A stretch of 64,000 nucleotides of DNA from Pontiella sulfatireligans (GTDB lineage Bacteria > Verrucomicrobiota > Kiritimatiellia > Kiritimatiellales > Pontiellaceae). Positions 34,036-41,931 of this stretch are shown here, in pieces; positions within the stretch are counted from its first letter, which is position 1, and each line of letters starts with the position of its first letter. A model generated the notes under the pieces. It had not been told where the DNA came from, did no database searches, and saw only the letters and a program-made list of their open reading frames with translations. The DNA is taken from positions 248,001 to 312,000 of the forward strand of contig NZ_CAAHFH010000003.1 in assembly GCF_900890705.1 (NCBI RefSeq), in the 5' to 3' direction. The position numbers and the translations under genes are program-made.

Positions 34036-34278
34036 ATGAACGTGGTAATGCTTAAAGAATTCTTCGGTTGGATGACCGTGATCAACCTCGGACTATTCAT
34101 TTTTTCAGCCGTTATGTGCATGTTTGCACGCGGCATGATCCAACGCACGCACGGCAAATTGTTCTGTTTGAGCGATGAGGCGATCAACGCATTCGTCTAC
34201 GGCTATATTGGCATCTACAAGATACTCTTCATCGTCTTTAACCTGGTTCCGTGGCTCGCGCTCGTGATCATGAGCTAG
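34036..34278 (+). CDS. Small two-helix membrane protein, DUF6868-like
   Basis: 80 residues with two hydrophobic segments (about 10-32 and 53-78) and the pattern LKEFFGWMTVINLGLF...ARGMIQRTHGKLFCLSDEAINAFVYGYIGIYKILFIVFNLVPWLAL. I recognise this as the small DUF6868-type inner-membrane family seen in many marine bacteria; function is unknown. A strong ribosome site AAGGAGGTG precedes ATG 34036. It lies alone between uxuA and pyrC, followed by a hairpin repeat. Confidence 0.75.
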   Translation: MNVVMLKEFFGWMTVINLGLFIFSAVMCMFARGMIQRTHGKLFCLSDEAINAFVYGYIGIYKILFIVFNLVPWLALVIMS

Positions 34279-34296
34279 CGGCTCAGAAGAAGTGTT

Positions 34297-34374
34297 GGCA
34301 AAATAATTTAGCGGCAGAACCATTTTCTAAACAGGCAGGAACTGAAAATTATTCTGCCGCTAAATTATTCTGCC
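34297..34374. repeat. GGCAGAATAATTTAG repeat, copy 2 (MITE-like hairpin)
   Basis: The left arm (34297-34319) and right arm (34352-34374) are 23-bp inverted repeats with one mismatch, 18 bp of them perfect (34302-34319 against 34352-34369). The core AATAATTTAGCGGCAGAA is nearly the same as the direct repeat at 23543-23570. It is likely a dispersed non-autonomous or REP-type element. Confidence 0.9.
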
Positions 34375-34414
34375 TATCCTTGCGCCGGTCGTTCTGCTTG
34401 CATAGATTGCCCGC

Positions 34415-35734
34415 ATGCAAACGATACTGATCACCAACGCCAATCTCGTAAACGAAGGTTCTTCCCGCCCCGCCGATGTATTTATCAAGAACGGACGGAT
34501 CGAAAAGGTGGCCTCCAGCCTGACCAACCAAGCGGCCGACACGGTCATCGATGCCATGGGCAAAGCGCTGCTACCGGGCATGATCGACTGCCACGTGCAC
34601 TGCCGCGATCCGGGACTGGAAGCCAAGGCCGACCTGCATTCCGAAACGCGCGCGGCCGTCGCCGGTGGCGTCACCTCCATCATGGAGATGCCCAACACCA
34701 AGCCGGCCGCCATCACCAACGCCGTGCTCGAAGACAAGTTTGCATTGGCCGCCACCAAGTGCGTCGCCAACTATTCCTTCCACCTCGGCGCTTCCAATTC
34801 CAACATGGATGAGCTGCTGGCAATGGATCCAAAAACCGTCTGCGGCGTGAAGCTTTTCATGGGCGCCTCAACCGGCGGCCTGCTCGTCGACCGCGCGCAG
34901 CAGCTGGAAGATATTTTTAGCCAGGTCAAGGTTCCGATTTCTCTCCATTGCGAAGACACCAACACAATTCGCAAAAACGAAAAAGACGCCCGCGAAAAAT
35001 ATGGAGAGGCCATTCCCTTTTCCGAGCATTGGAAAATCCGCTCCGAGGAAGCGTGCTACCGCTCCACCGCCCTCGCCGTCGAACTGGCCACTAAATACAA
35101 TTCGCAGATCCACGTCCTGCACCTGACCACCGCCAAGGAACTCGGGCTGTTCAAGGCGGGACCAGTCGAAGGAAAGAAAATCACCGGCGAAGCCTGCCCG
35201 CATATGCTCTGGTTTTCGTCCGACGACTACGACCGCAAAGGCGCGCTGATCAAATGCAATCCCTCGATCAAAACCCCGGCCGACCGCAGCGCGCTGCGCG
35301 AAGCGGTGAAAAGCGGGCTGATCGATACCATCGGCACCGACCATGCCCCGCACCTTTGGGAAGAAAAGCAAAACCCATACGGCTCCGCCCCCTCCGGCCT
35401 GCCGCTCATCCAAAGCGCTATGCCCACGGCCGTGGAACTGTTCCCGCTCGAAATGGTCGCCGAAAAAACGGCACACAATCCGGCGCGTATTTTCCAATGT
35501 CTGGAACGCGGCTTTATCCGCGAAGGCTACTGGGCCGACCTCACCCTGATTGACACCGAAACCCCGCACACGGTTTCCAAGGACAACATTCTCTACAAAT
35601 GCGGCTGGTCGCCTTTCGAAGGCGTCACCTTCAAATCCTCCATCGCCGCCACGCTCGTCAACGGGCAGCTCGCCTACATCGATGGCCAAGTCAACGACGC
35701 CGTCCGCGGGCAGCGCCTATTGTTTGACCGATAA
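34415..35734 (+). CDS. pyrC: Dihydroorotase
   Basis: Cyclises carbamoyl aspartate to dihydroorotate in pyrimidine synthesis. An amidohydrolase with the metal motif DCHVHCRDPGLEAKADLHSE (about residues 59-78), GGVTSIMEMPNTKPA, the strand LHCED, and IGTDHAPHLWEEK (about 305-317) carrying the catalytic Asp. 439 residues matches the type I/AllB-like branch; allantoinase is the nearest alternative, but the MPNTKP context favours dihydroorotase. The palindrome TTCCAATGTCTGGAA lies at 35492-35506. No partner genes of the pathway adjoin. Confidence 0.87.
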   Translation: MQTILITNANLVNEGSSRPADVFIKNGRIEKVASSLTNQAADTVIDAMGKALLPGMIDCHVHCRDPGLEAKADLHSETRAAVAGGVTSIMEMPNTKPAAITNAVLEDKFALAATKCVANYSFHLGASNSNMDELLAMDPKTVCGVKLFMGASTGGLLVDRAQQLEDIFSQVKVPISLHCEDTNTIRKNEKDAREKYGEAIPFSEHWKIRSEEACYRSTALAVELATKYNSQIHVLHLTTAKELGLFKAGPVEGKKITGEACPHMLWFSSDDYDRKGALIKCNPSIKTPADRSALREAVKSGLIDTIGTDHAPHLWEEKQNPYGSAPSGLPLIQSAMPTAVELFPLEMVAEKTAHNPARIFQCLERGFIREGYWADLTLIDTETPHTVSKDNILYKCGWSPFEGVTFKSSIAATLVNGQLAYIDGQVNDAVRGQRLLFDR

Positions 35735-35830
35735 ACCCACCCAGAACAAACATGTAACATGTCTTTATAGAAGGCATTTTACATGGTTATATACTCGACA
35801 TGGCAAGCGAACCGGAATATTAATTCGCTC

Positions 35831-37009
35831 ATGGCTCAGTATATCCAACGTTATTTGGAGCAGGATTTAAAACAAGGATTGTCGCAATTTCCGGTCGTCG
35901 CCATTCTGGGCTCACGGCAATGCGGAAAATCGACTCTTGCGAAAAAAGTAATCCAGGATCTCGGAAAGTCTGTTTATCTGGACCTGGAGGTCGTTTCTGA
36001 TCTGAGCAAACTCAACGACCCCGAAGCCTTTCTGCGAGCCAATCAGGACAAACTGGTCTGTCTGGATGAAATCCAACGCATACCTGAAATCTTTCCCTTG
36101 ATCCGCGGGCTGACTGATATCACTCGCCGGTCTGGACAAATACTGGTTCTAGGATCAGCCTCGCCAGAACTCCTTCGCCAGACTTCGGAATCGCTCGCGG
36201 GGCGTATTAATTTCATCGACCTGACCCCGTTTCTCATCTCGGAACTTCCGGAAAATTCCCTTCGTCAACATTGGCTCAGAGGGGGCTACCCAGACAGCTT
36301 CCTTGCTCCATCCGATGCGGTGAGTTGGCGGTGGCGCGGGAATATGATCAGAACCTATCTAGAGCAGGACGTTCCCAATTTCGGTTTCACTATATCAACT
36401 CAAACCCTGCAACACCTTTGGATGATGTTGGCCCATACGAGCGGACAATTGCTCAATACCGCCAAACTCGCCGACTCGCTTGGCGTTTCACGCACCACGA
36501 TCACATTCTACATCGATATTCTGGAGAAGACCTACATGGTTAGAGTTCTCAGGCCACTATTCACAAACCTGAAAAAACGGTTGGTTAAAAGCCCCAAAGT
36601 ATATCTCCGCGATACCGGCCTTATGCATCATTTACTGAACATAGAAGACCAAAACACCCTGCTGGGTCACCCATCATACGGAGGCTCATGGGAAACCTAC
36701 GCACTGGAACAGATTTGCTCAACTCTGGGCTACTCATGGAAGCCAGCGTTCTACCGTACCTCAAATGGTGCCGAAATTGATCTGGTGCTCGAAAAAGGAA
36801 TGCGGCGGATCGCCGTCGAATTCAAGGCCTCCACCGCACCGAAAGCCACACGGGGGCTCCATCACGCCATGCAGGATCTCGACATTACCGAAGCCTACCT
36901 CGTTGCGCCGCTCCCCGAAGAAACCACCTACCCCTACCGCGAAGGCGTCACCGTCACCACCGTCGTCCAGCTTCCGGCCCTAATCGAGCCCTCTCCACAA
37001 AGCGATTGA
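35831..37009 (+). CDS. AAA ATPase with DUF4143 (prokaryotic STAND-like/Archaea-type AAA)
   Basis: 392 residues from ATG 35831; the frame extends to 35783 without family sequence. Walker A is LGSRQCGKSTLAKK (about residues 26-39), Walker B LVCLDEIQRIPEI. The AAA_14 core is followed by a DUF4143 domain (about 170-385) with the typical YLRDTGLMHHLL and an endonuclease-like end GAEIDLVLEKGMRRIAVEFKAS (D...ExK pattern of the PD-(D/E)xK fold). These are widespread, often mobile, accessory ATPases of unknown role, sometimes toxin-like. It has no partner gene here. Confidence 0.88.
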   Translation: MAQYIQRYLEQDLKQGLSQFPVVAILGSRQCGKSTLAKKVIQDLGKSVYLDLEVVSDLSKLNDPEAFLRANQDKLVCLDEIQRIPEIFPLIRGLTDITRRSGQILVLGSASPELLRQTSESLAGRINFIDLTPFLISELPENSLRQHWLRGGYPDSFLAPSDAVSWRWRGNMIRTYLEQDVPNFGFTISTQTLQHLWMMLAHTSGQLLNTAKLADSLGVSRTTITFYIDILEKTYMVRVLRPLFTNLKKRLVKSPKVYLRDTGLMHHLLNIEDQNTLLGHPSYGGSWETYALEQICSTLGYSWKPAFYRTSNGAEIDLVLEKGMRRIAVEFKASTAPKATRGLHHAMQDLDITEAYLVAPLPEETTYPYREGVTVTTVVQLPALIEPSPQSD

Positions 37010-37098
37010 TTTCCGCATTGCGCGGACGCCTCGTAGAATCTGCGTGGATTGCTAGGTAGCACTTGTGACCAAGTGAGCACCAGCGGTGTATCATCTCT

Positions 37099-38844
37099 AT
37101 GCACAAACAATTTCTGACTGCACTGATCCTCTCTTTATCAGCTATGGCCCCGGTGGCCCACGGCTTAACTACCTGGAAGGGGTCGACATCTGGCTACTGG
37201 GATATTCCGACCAACTGGGCGGGTGGTTTTCCGGCGAGCAACTCGACGGTGCGGCTCAACCACGACCGCCAAACCAATTCCTATACCGTCACCGTCCAGT
37301 CGCAGGCCATCACGGACAAGCTGTGGATGGATACCTATGCGGATGTGCCCGTCCACGTCCGCGTCAGCAGCGCCGGAAGCCTTCAGCTCAACAGCATGCG
37401 CATGGGGTTCAAGGAAGAGGACCGCGAATCCAGCTTCACAATCGATGGTGGAAGCGTATGGGGCATGGATCCGACCGACCCCTCCGTCACCAACACGGCT
37501 TTTCTCATTGGAAACAACCCGGACTGCATTGCAACCATGAGCGTGTTGAATGAAGGAACGCTGTCGGTCCAAGGCTCAAACGGACTCATTGTGGCCAGCA
37601 GCAAAGAGAGCATCGGCCGACTCGTCGTTGCCAACGGAAACGTGCGAATCAAAGATTCGCTGACGCTCGGAAAGGGCCCCGACTCGCTTGGGGAACTTTA
37701 TATCTCTGGCACATCATCCGTCTCCATAACCGGTGCGCTTCATGTTGCGAAACTGGAGCTAGGCGCCCTCGCGCCAACCGGAACCGTGCATGTCGCCGGA
37801 GGAACGCTGGAATGCGGCACCTTGAACATCGGAGCGAACGGCGTCGGATCGTTCACACTCAGCGATGGACAGGTCCGCGCGCTTGACGGGGGCATCACGC
37901 TTGGGCAGGCCAACTCAACAGCTCAACTGAATATATATGGCGGCTCGATGGAAACCGCTGGTTCTTCGATGAACATCGGTCATCTTGACTCTACGGGCAC
38001 CCTCTTCATGGCAAACGGAAACCTGAACATCGATGGCGCCATCGGACTTGGTTCTGCCAGCAGATCAATGGGAACATTGGATTTAACCGGTGGAACGATT
38101 ACCTCGAAAGAACTGATTATAGGCGCGGCCACCTCTTCTACAGGAATCGTGCATCTACAAGGCGGCGAAATCGTTATACTTGGCTCTCTGAATGATTCCA
38201 TCCAAGTTTCAAACGGTGTGCTTCGCATTGAGAAAGCGTTGGTTAAATGGAACAACCCGAACATTACGGACTGGATCACCAATGCCGTTGCAAACGGAAC
38301 CATCGCGTGGTCGAACGGCTTGCCGTACGGGACCTACAGCGCAAATGGATTCGACGGCAGTTTCACCAACGAAGGTTCCACACTTTACTGGGACAACCTT
38401 GATAACGGATCTTCATTCACGCAAAGCGTCATTTGGGTGGAAGAATCGCCCTACAACACCTGGGCCGGCGATTACCTGCTCAGCGGAAGCAATGCCCTTT
38501 GGTCCGCCGACCCAGACCAAGACGGATTCGACAACCTTTCCGAATACGGACTCGGCGGAAACCCGGTCAATGGATTCAATCCCGAAATCGTGCCGGCATT
38601 TCAAATCCTGACCAGTTCCGGCCAAGCAGAATATATCTATCGCCAACGCAGCGACCCCGCCGCATACGGATTGACCTATTATCTGGAGCTAAACACCAAC
38701 TTGACCACCCAATCCTGGACCACCAACGGATACACCCTCATTGGAGGCAGCCAGGACATCGGAGGATTCAGAACGGTCACCAATCAGGTTCCGACGGGCG
38801 GCAACAGCAGCCTCTTTATTCGGCTGCAAATCCAATACGAATGA
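37099..38844 (+). CDS. Exported repeat-rich beta-solenoid protein
   Basis: 581 residues. A signal peptide (residues 1-22, LILSLSAMAPVAHG) is followed by TTWKGSTSGYWDIPTNWAGG, the start typical of autotransporter-associated and PEP-CTERM-associated exoproteins. Glycine-rich beta-strand repeats run from about 80 to 380 (for example GNVRIKDSLTLGKG, GGTLECGTLNIGANGVGSFTLSDG, GGTITSKELIIGAA). Near the C-terminus DPDQDGFDNLSEYGLGGNP is a calcium-binding thrombospondin/dockerin-like motif. There is no enzyme motif. Probably a cell-surface or secreted structural or binding protein. Confidence 0.75.
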   Translation: MHKQFLTALILSLSAMAPVAHGLTTWKGSTSGYWDIPTNWAGGFPASNSTVRLNHDRQTNSYTVTVQSQAITDKLWMDTYADVPVHVRVSSAGSLQLNSMRMGFKEEDRESSFTIDGGSVWGMDPTDPSVTNTAFLIGNNPDCIATMSVLNEGTLSVQGSNGLIVASSKESIGRLVVANGNVRIKDSLTLGKGPDSLGELYISGTSSVSITGALHVAKLELGALAPTGTVHVAGGTLECGTLNIGANGVGSFTLSDGQVRALDGGITLGQANSTAQLNIYGGSMETAGSSMNIGHLDSTGTLFMANGNLNIDGAIGLGSASRSMGTLDLTGGTITSKELIIGAATSSTGIVHLQGGEIVILGSLNDSIQVSNGVLRIEKALVKWNNPNITDWITNAVANGTIAWSNGLPYGTYSANGFDGSFTNEGSTLYWDNLDNGSSFTQSVIWVEESPYNTWAGDYLLSGSNALWSADPDQDGFDNLSEYGLGGNPVNGFNPEIVPAFQILTSSGQAEYIYRQRSDPAAYGLTYYLELNTNLTTQSWTTNGYTLIGGSQDIGGFRTVTNQVPTGGNSSLFIRLQIQYE

Positions 38845-38916
38845 ATTACGGCAAGTTCGCGGAGTGCATGATGCGCCTTGACCTGAAATCATGAATCGCG
38901 CATTACTCACCGCCCA

Positions 38917-40794
38917 ATGAACAAACCCTATCTCCAATATAAAGACTACCTCGTCGAACGGCATGGCGAATCGCTCTATCGCGTTCCGATCGACTTTAAC
39001 CTCGGTTGCCCGAACCGCGAATCCGACGGCTCCGGCGGATGCACGTTCTGCAACGTCCGCGGCTCCGCCGCCGTGCAGACCATTGGGAAGAACTCTGTTG
39101 AAGAACAGATGAAAGAGGCAATCCGCTTTGCGCGCGACCGCTACGGCGCAAAAAAATACATGGCCTATATCCAGGCTTTTTCGGCGACGTTCGGCGAAAG
39201 CCAGCAACCGATGTATCTCAACCTGCTCGACGCATTTGATTTTACCGCCGTCAGCATCGGCACGCGCCCCGACTGCCTGACACCACAGGCCTGCGATTTT
39301 CTCGTGGAGCTCAACAAACATATCGAGGTGTGGGTGGAACTCGGCGTACAGACCGTGCATGACAAAACCCTCGAGCGCGTCAACCGCGGCCACGACTGGG
39401 CATCGAGCGAGACCGCCATAAAGAAACTGCACGGGCGCGGCATCAAGGTTGCGGTTCACGCGATCCTCGGCCTGCCCGGCGAAACCGCGACCGATTATCA
39501 ACGGACGGCAGATACGCTGGCCGCCCTGCCGATCGACGCAGTGAAGATCCACAACCTGCATATTGAAAAAGGCACCACGCTTGCGCTGGAGCACGCGCTC
39601 ACCTCCCTGCCCGTTTTGATGGAGCACGACTTTGCCGAACACCTGATGGACTTTATCCGTCGCATGCCGCCCCACGTTCCGATCATGCGCCTGACCACCG
39701 ACACGCTCGACGAGGAACTCATCGCCCCGAAGTGGCACATGGCCAAAGGGCAGTTCAAGGACTACGTCATTCAGCAGATGACCTGCCGTGAATGGAGACA
39801 GGGAGACCTCTGGAGAGGCCGAGTTAAAAAGTTACAGAGTTTAAGAGTTGAAGAGGCCTCTTCAACCCTTGAACCCTTCAACCCTGTAACCACGAGCGAC
39901 AGCTCGATCACCTTCTGGAACGAGGACTACAAAGAGCATTACCACACACCTGCTGGAGCGAGATTGGAAGCCGAGGAAAAATACATTGTTCCGAGCAAAT
40001 TGAAGGAGCGACTGGCGGAAGGCAACGTACAGCTGCTGGATGTCTGTTTTGGGCTTGGATACAACAGTCTGGCGGCAATGAACATGGCGACTGGAGGGGC
40101 GCACGCCGTGCGCCCGGGCGGAGAGGCCTCCGCCCCTCCAAGCCTGACTATCACAGCACTGGAAATGGACCGGAGGGTGGTGGGCGCAGCGGCGCAAAAC
40201 ATCCAATCATTGGAAACCGATTCCAATGATTGGAAAAAGACACTAACTGAACTCTATCTGACCGGCGAATCACACCCCACGGCTCACGCACAGCGAGGCT
40301 GGAGCCTGCGACAGCAACGGAACGAAGTGCAGTGGCAATCGTCTATCTCCATCCTCTGGGGCGACGCGCGTTATACAGTGAGCAAACTACAACCGGAACA
40401 ATTTGATCTAGTATTCCTCGATGCCTTTTCCACCCAGCGCAATAGCGAGCTGTGGACGGTCGACTTTTTCCGCAAACTTAAATCTGTCATGAAGCCAGAC
40501 GCGGTTTTGCTGACCTATTGCGCGGCCATTCCCGTGCGTGCGGGGCTGATGGAAGCCGGCTTTTTTGTGGGCGAAACCGACCCCGTTGGGCGTCAGCGCG
40601 GCGGCACGATTGCCGCCATGCGGGAAGCGGACATTGAAATCCCCCTGCCCGACCACGAGCTTAAAATGATCTACGAAACCACGCGCGGCCTGCCCTACCG
40701 CGATCCGTACGGCGTCAGGACCAACAAGGAAATCCTGCGCAACCGCCAAGAGCGCATCATCGAAAGCAAACAAGAAGAGTCTTCCAATCGCTAG
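38917..40794 (+). CDS. YhcC-type radical SAM protein fused to an MnmC-like methyltransferase
   Basis: 625 residues in two parts. Residues about 1-305 match the YhcC radical SAM family: GCPNRESDGSGGCTFCN with C31, C42 and C45 (the C-x10-C-x2-C spacing of this family), then LQTVHDKTL-like GVQTVHDKTLERVNRGHD and ILGLPGETATDY. Residues about 330-610 match the MnmC N-terminal methyltransferase: LLDVCFGLGYNSLAAMN, LVFLDAFSTQRNSELWTVDFF, GRQRGGTIAAM. It may finish tRNA wobble-uridine modification (mnm5s2U). Three low-similarity inserts at 39831-39890, 40092-40140 and 40201-40235 are DNA palindromes kept in frame. The E. coli MnmC oxidase domain is absent. Confidence 0.8.
   Translation: MNKPYLQYKDYLVERHGESLYRVPIDFNLGCPNRESDGSGGCTFCNVRGSAAVQTIGKNSVEEQMKEAIRFARDRYGAKKYMAYIQAFSATFGESQQPMYLNLLDAFDFTAVSIGTRPDCLTPQACDFLVELNKHIEVWVELGVQTVHDKTLERVNRGHDWASSETAIKKLHGRGIKVAVHAILGLPGETATDYQRTADTLAALPIDAVKIHNLHIEKGTTLALEHALTSLPVLMEHDFAEHLMDFIRRMPPHVPIMRLTTDTLDEELIAPKWHMAKGQFKDYVIQQMTCREWRQGDLWRGRVKKLQSLRVEEASSTLEPFNPVTTSDSSITFWNEDYKEHYHTPAGARLEAEEKYIVPSKLKERLAEGNVQLLDVCFGLGYNSLAAMNMATGGAHAVRPGGEASAPPSLTITALEMDRRVVGAAAQNIQSLETDSNDWKKTLTELYLTGESHPTAHAQRGWSLRQQRNEVQWQSSISILWGDARYTVSKLQPEQFDLVFLDAFSTQRNSELWTVDFFRKLKSVMKPDAVLLTYCAAIPVRAGLMEAGFFVGETDPVGRQRGGTIAAMREADIEIPLPDHELKMIYETTRGLPYRDPYGVRTNKEILRNRQERIIESKQEESSNR
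39831..39890. repeat. In-frame palindromic repeat 1 in the YhcC-MnmC gene
   Basis: The outer arms GTTACAG (39831-39837) and CTGTAAC (39884-39890) enclose the perfect 20-bp palindrome GTTGAAGAGGCCTCTTCAAC (39847-39866). It encodes a non-conserved linker between the two domains. Confidence 0.9.
40092..40140. repeat. In-frame palindromic repeat 2 in the YhcC-MnmC gene
   Basis: The outer arms TGGAGGGGCG and CGCCCCTCCA (40092-40101, 40131-40140) enclose two inner hairpins: GGGCGCAC...GTGCGCCC (40097-40115) and GGGCGGAG...CTCCGCCC (40116-40135). It interrupts the SAM-binding fold between AAMN and the strand LTITALEMD. Its AGGGGCG...CGCCC core resembles the repeat at 31154-31209. Confidence 0.9.
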
Positions 40795-40820
40795 ACAACT
40801 GTGTTTAATTTCGCCGGATT

Positions 40821-41846
40821 ATGACAAACGACATCCATTTGACTGAAGATTTACGCGTAAAAGAACTCAAGAAACTGGTCTCGCCGACCAACCTCAAGGA
40901 AGAGCTGCCGCTCGGCATTGAGCTCACCAACAAAGTACTGGCCGACCGCGAAACCGTGCGCGACATCATCCACTTGCGCGATGACCGGATGTTGATCGTG
41001 ATCGGCCCCTGCTCGATTCACGATCCAGTGGCGGCGATCGACTATGCCAAGCGCCTGGCCAAACTTGCCGACGCAGTGAAGGAACGCTACTTCATCGTGA
41101 TGCGCGTCTATTTTGAAAAGCCCCGCACCACCATCGGCTGGAAGGGCTTCATCAACGATCCACACCTCGACAACTCTTGCGACATGAAGTTCGGCCTTCA
41201 CTCGGCACGCAAGCTTCTACTGGATATCGCCAAGCTTGGACTGCCGATCGCCACCGAATTCCTCGACCCGATCGTACCTCAGTATACCGCCGACCTGGTC
41301 AGCTGGTCGGCCATCGGCGCGCGCACCACCGAATCCCAGACCCACCGCGAAATGTCCAGTGGCCTGTCGATGCCCGTGGGCTTCAAGAACGCCACCGACG
41401 GCAACATCGAGATCGCTATCAACGCCATTGAATCAGCCAGCAATCCGCACAGCTTCCTGGGCATCGACCAAAACGGGCATACCGCGGTCGTAAAGACCAC
41501 CGGCAACCCGAATACGCACCTCGTACTGCGCGGTGGGAAGCAGCCTAACTTTAAATATCCAGAAGTCACCTATGCCGCCTGCAAGCTCGAAGCCGCAGGC
41601 CTTGAAAAATCGCTGATGGTTGACTGCTCGCACGCCAACGCCAGCAAGGTGGCGCGCAATCAGGTCAAGGTTTGGAAAGACATCCTCAAACAGCGTAAAA
41701 AAGGCGGCTGTCCGATCACCGGCGCAATGATCGAAAGCTTCATTGAAGAAGGCAGCCAAAAGATTTCCGGCGAATTAAAGTACGGCCTTTCCATCACCGA
41801 CGCATGCGTCGATTGGGAAACCACCGAGCGCATGCTCCTTGGGTAG
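40821..41846 (+). CDS. aroF: 3-deoxy-7-phosphoheptulonate synthase (DAHP synthase, class I)
   Basis: Condenses phosphoenolpyruvate and erythrose 4-phosphate at the entry of the shikimate pathway. Motifs: GPCSIHDPVAAIDYA (about residues 57-71), VYFEKPRTTIGWKG, EFLDPIVPQYTADLVSWSAIGARTTESQTHRE and DCSHANASK. 341 residues is the AroF/G/H size; feedback specificity (Phe, Tyr or Trp) cannot be told. It follows the YhcC-MnmC gene by 26 bases on the same strand, probably without functional link. Confidence 0.92.
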   Translation: MTNDIHLTEDLRVKELKKLVSPTNLKEELPLGIELTNKVLADRETVRDIIHLRDDRMLIVIGPCSIHDPVAAIDYAKRLAKLADAVKERYFIVMRVYFEKPRTTIGWKGFINDPHLDNSCDMKFGLHSARKLLLDIAKLGLPIATEFLDPIVPQYTADLVSWSAIGARTTESQTHREMSSGLSMPVGFKNATDGNIEIAINAIESASNPHSFLGIDQNGHTAVVKTTGNPNTHLVLRGGKQPNFKYPEVTYAACKLEAAGLEKSLMVDCSHANASKVARNQVKVWKDILKQRKKGGCPITGAMIESFIEEGSQKISGELKYGLSITDACVDWETTERMLLG

Positions 41847-41931
41847 GCGCCGGGTTCATGCCGCTTTCGCAGGTTGCCCTGCCTTGGCACGAATGCTATT
41901 GTTCATGCCAATTTACATTCCCTGAAGACAC

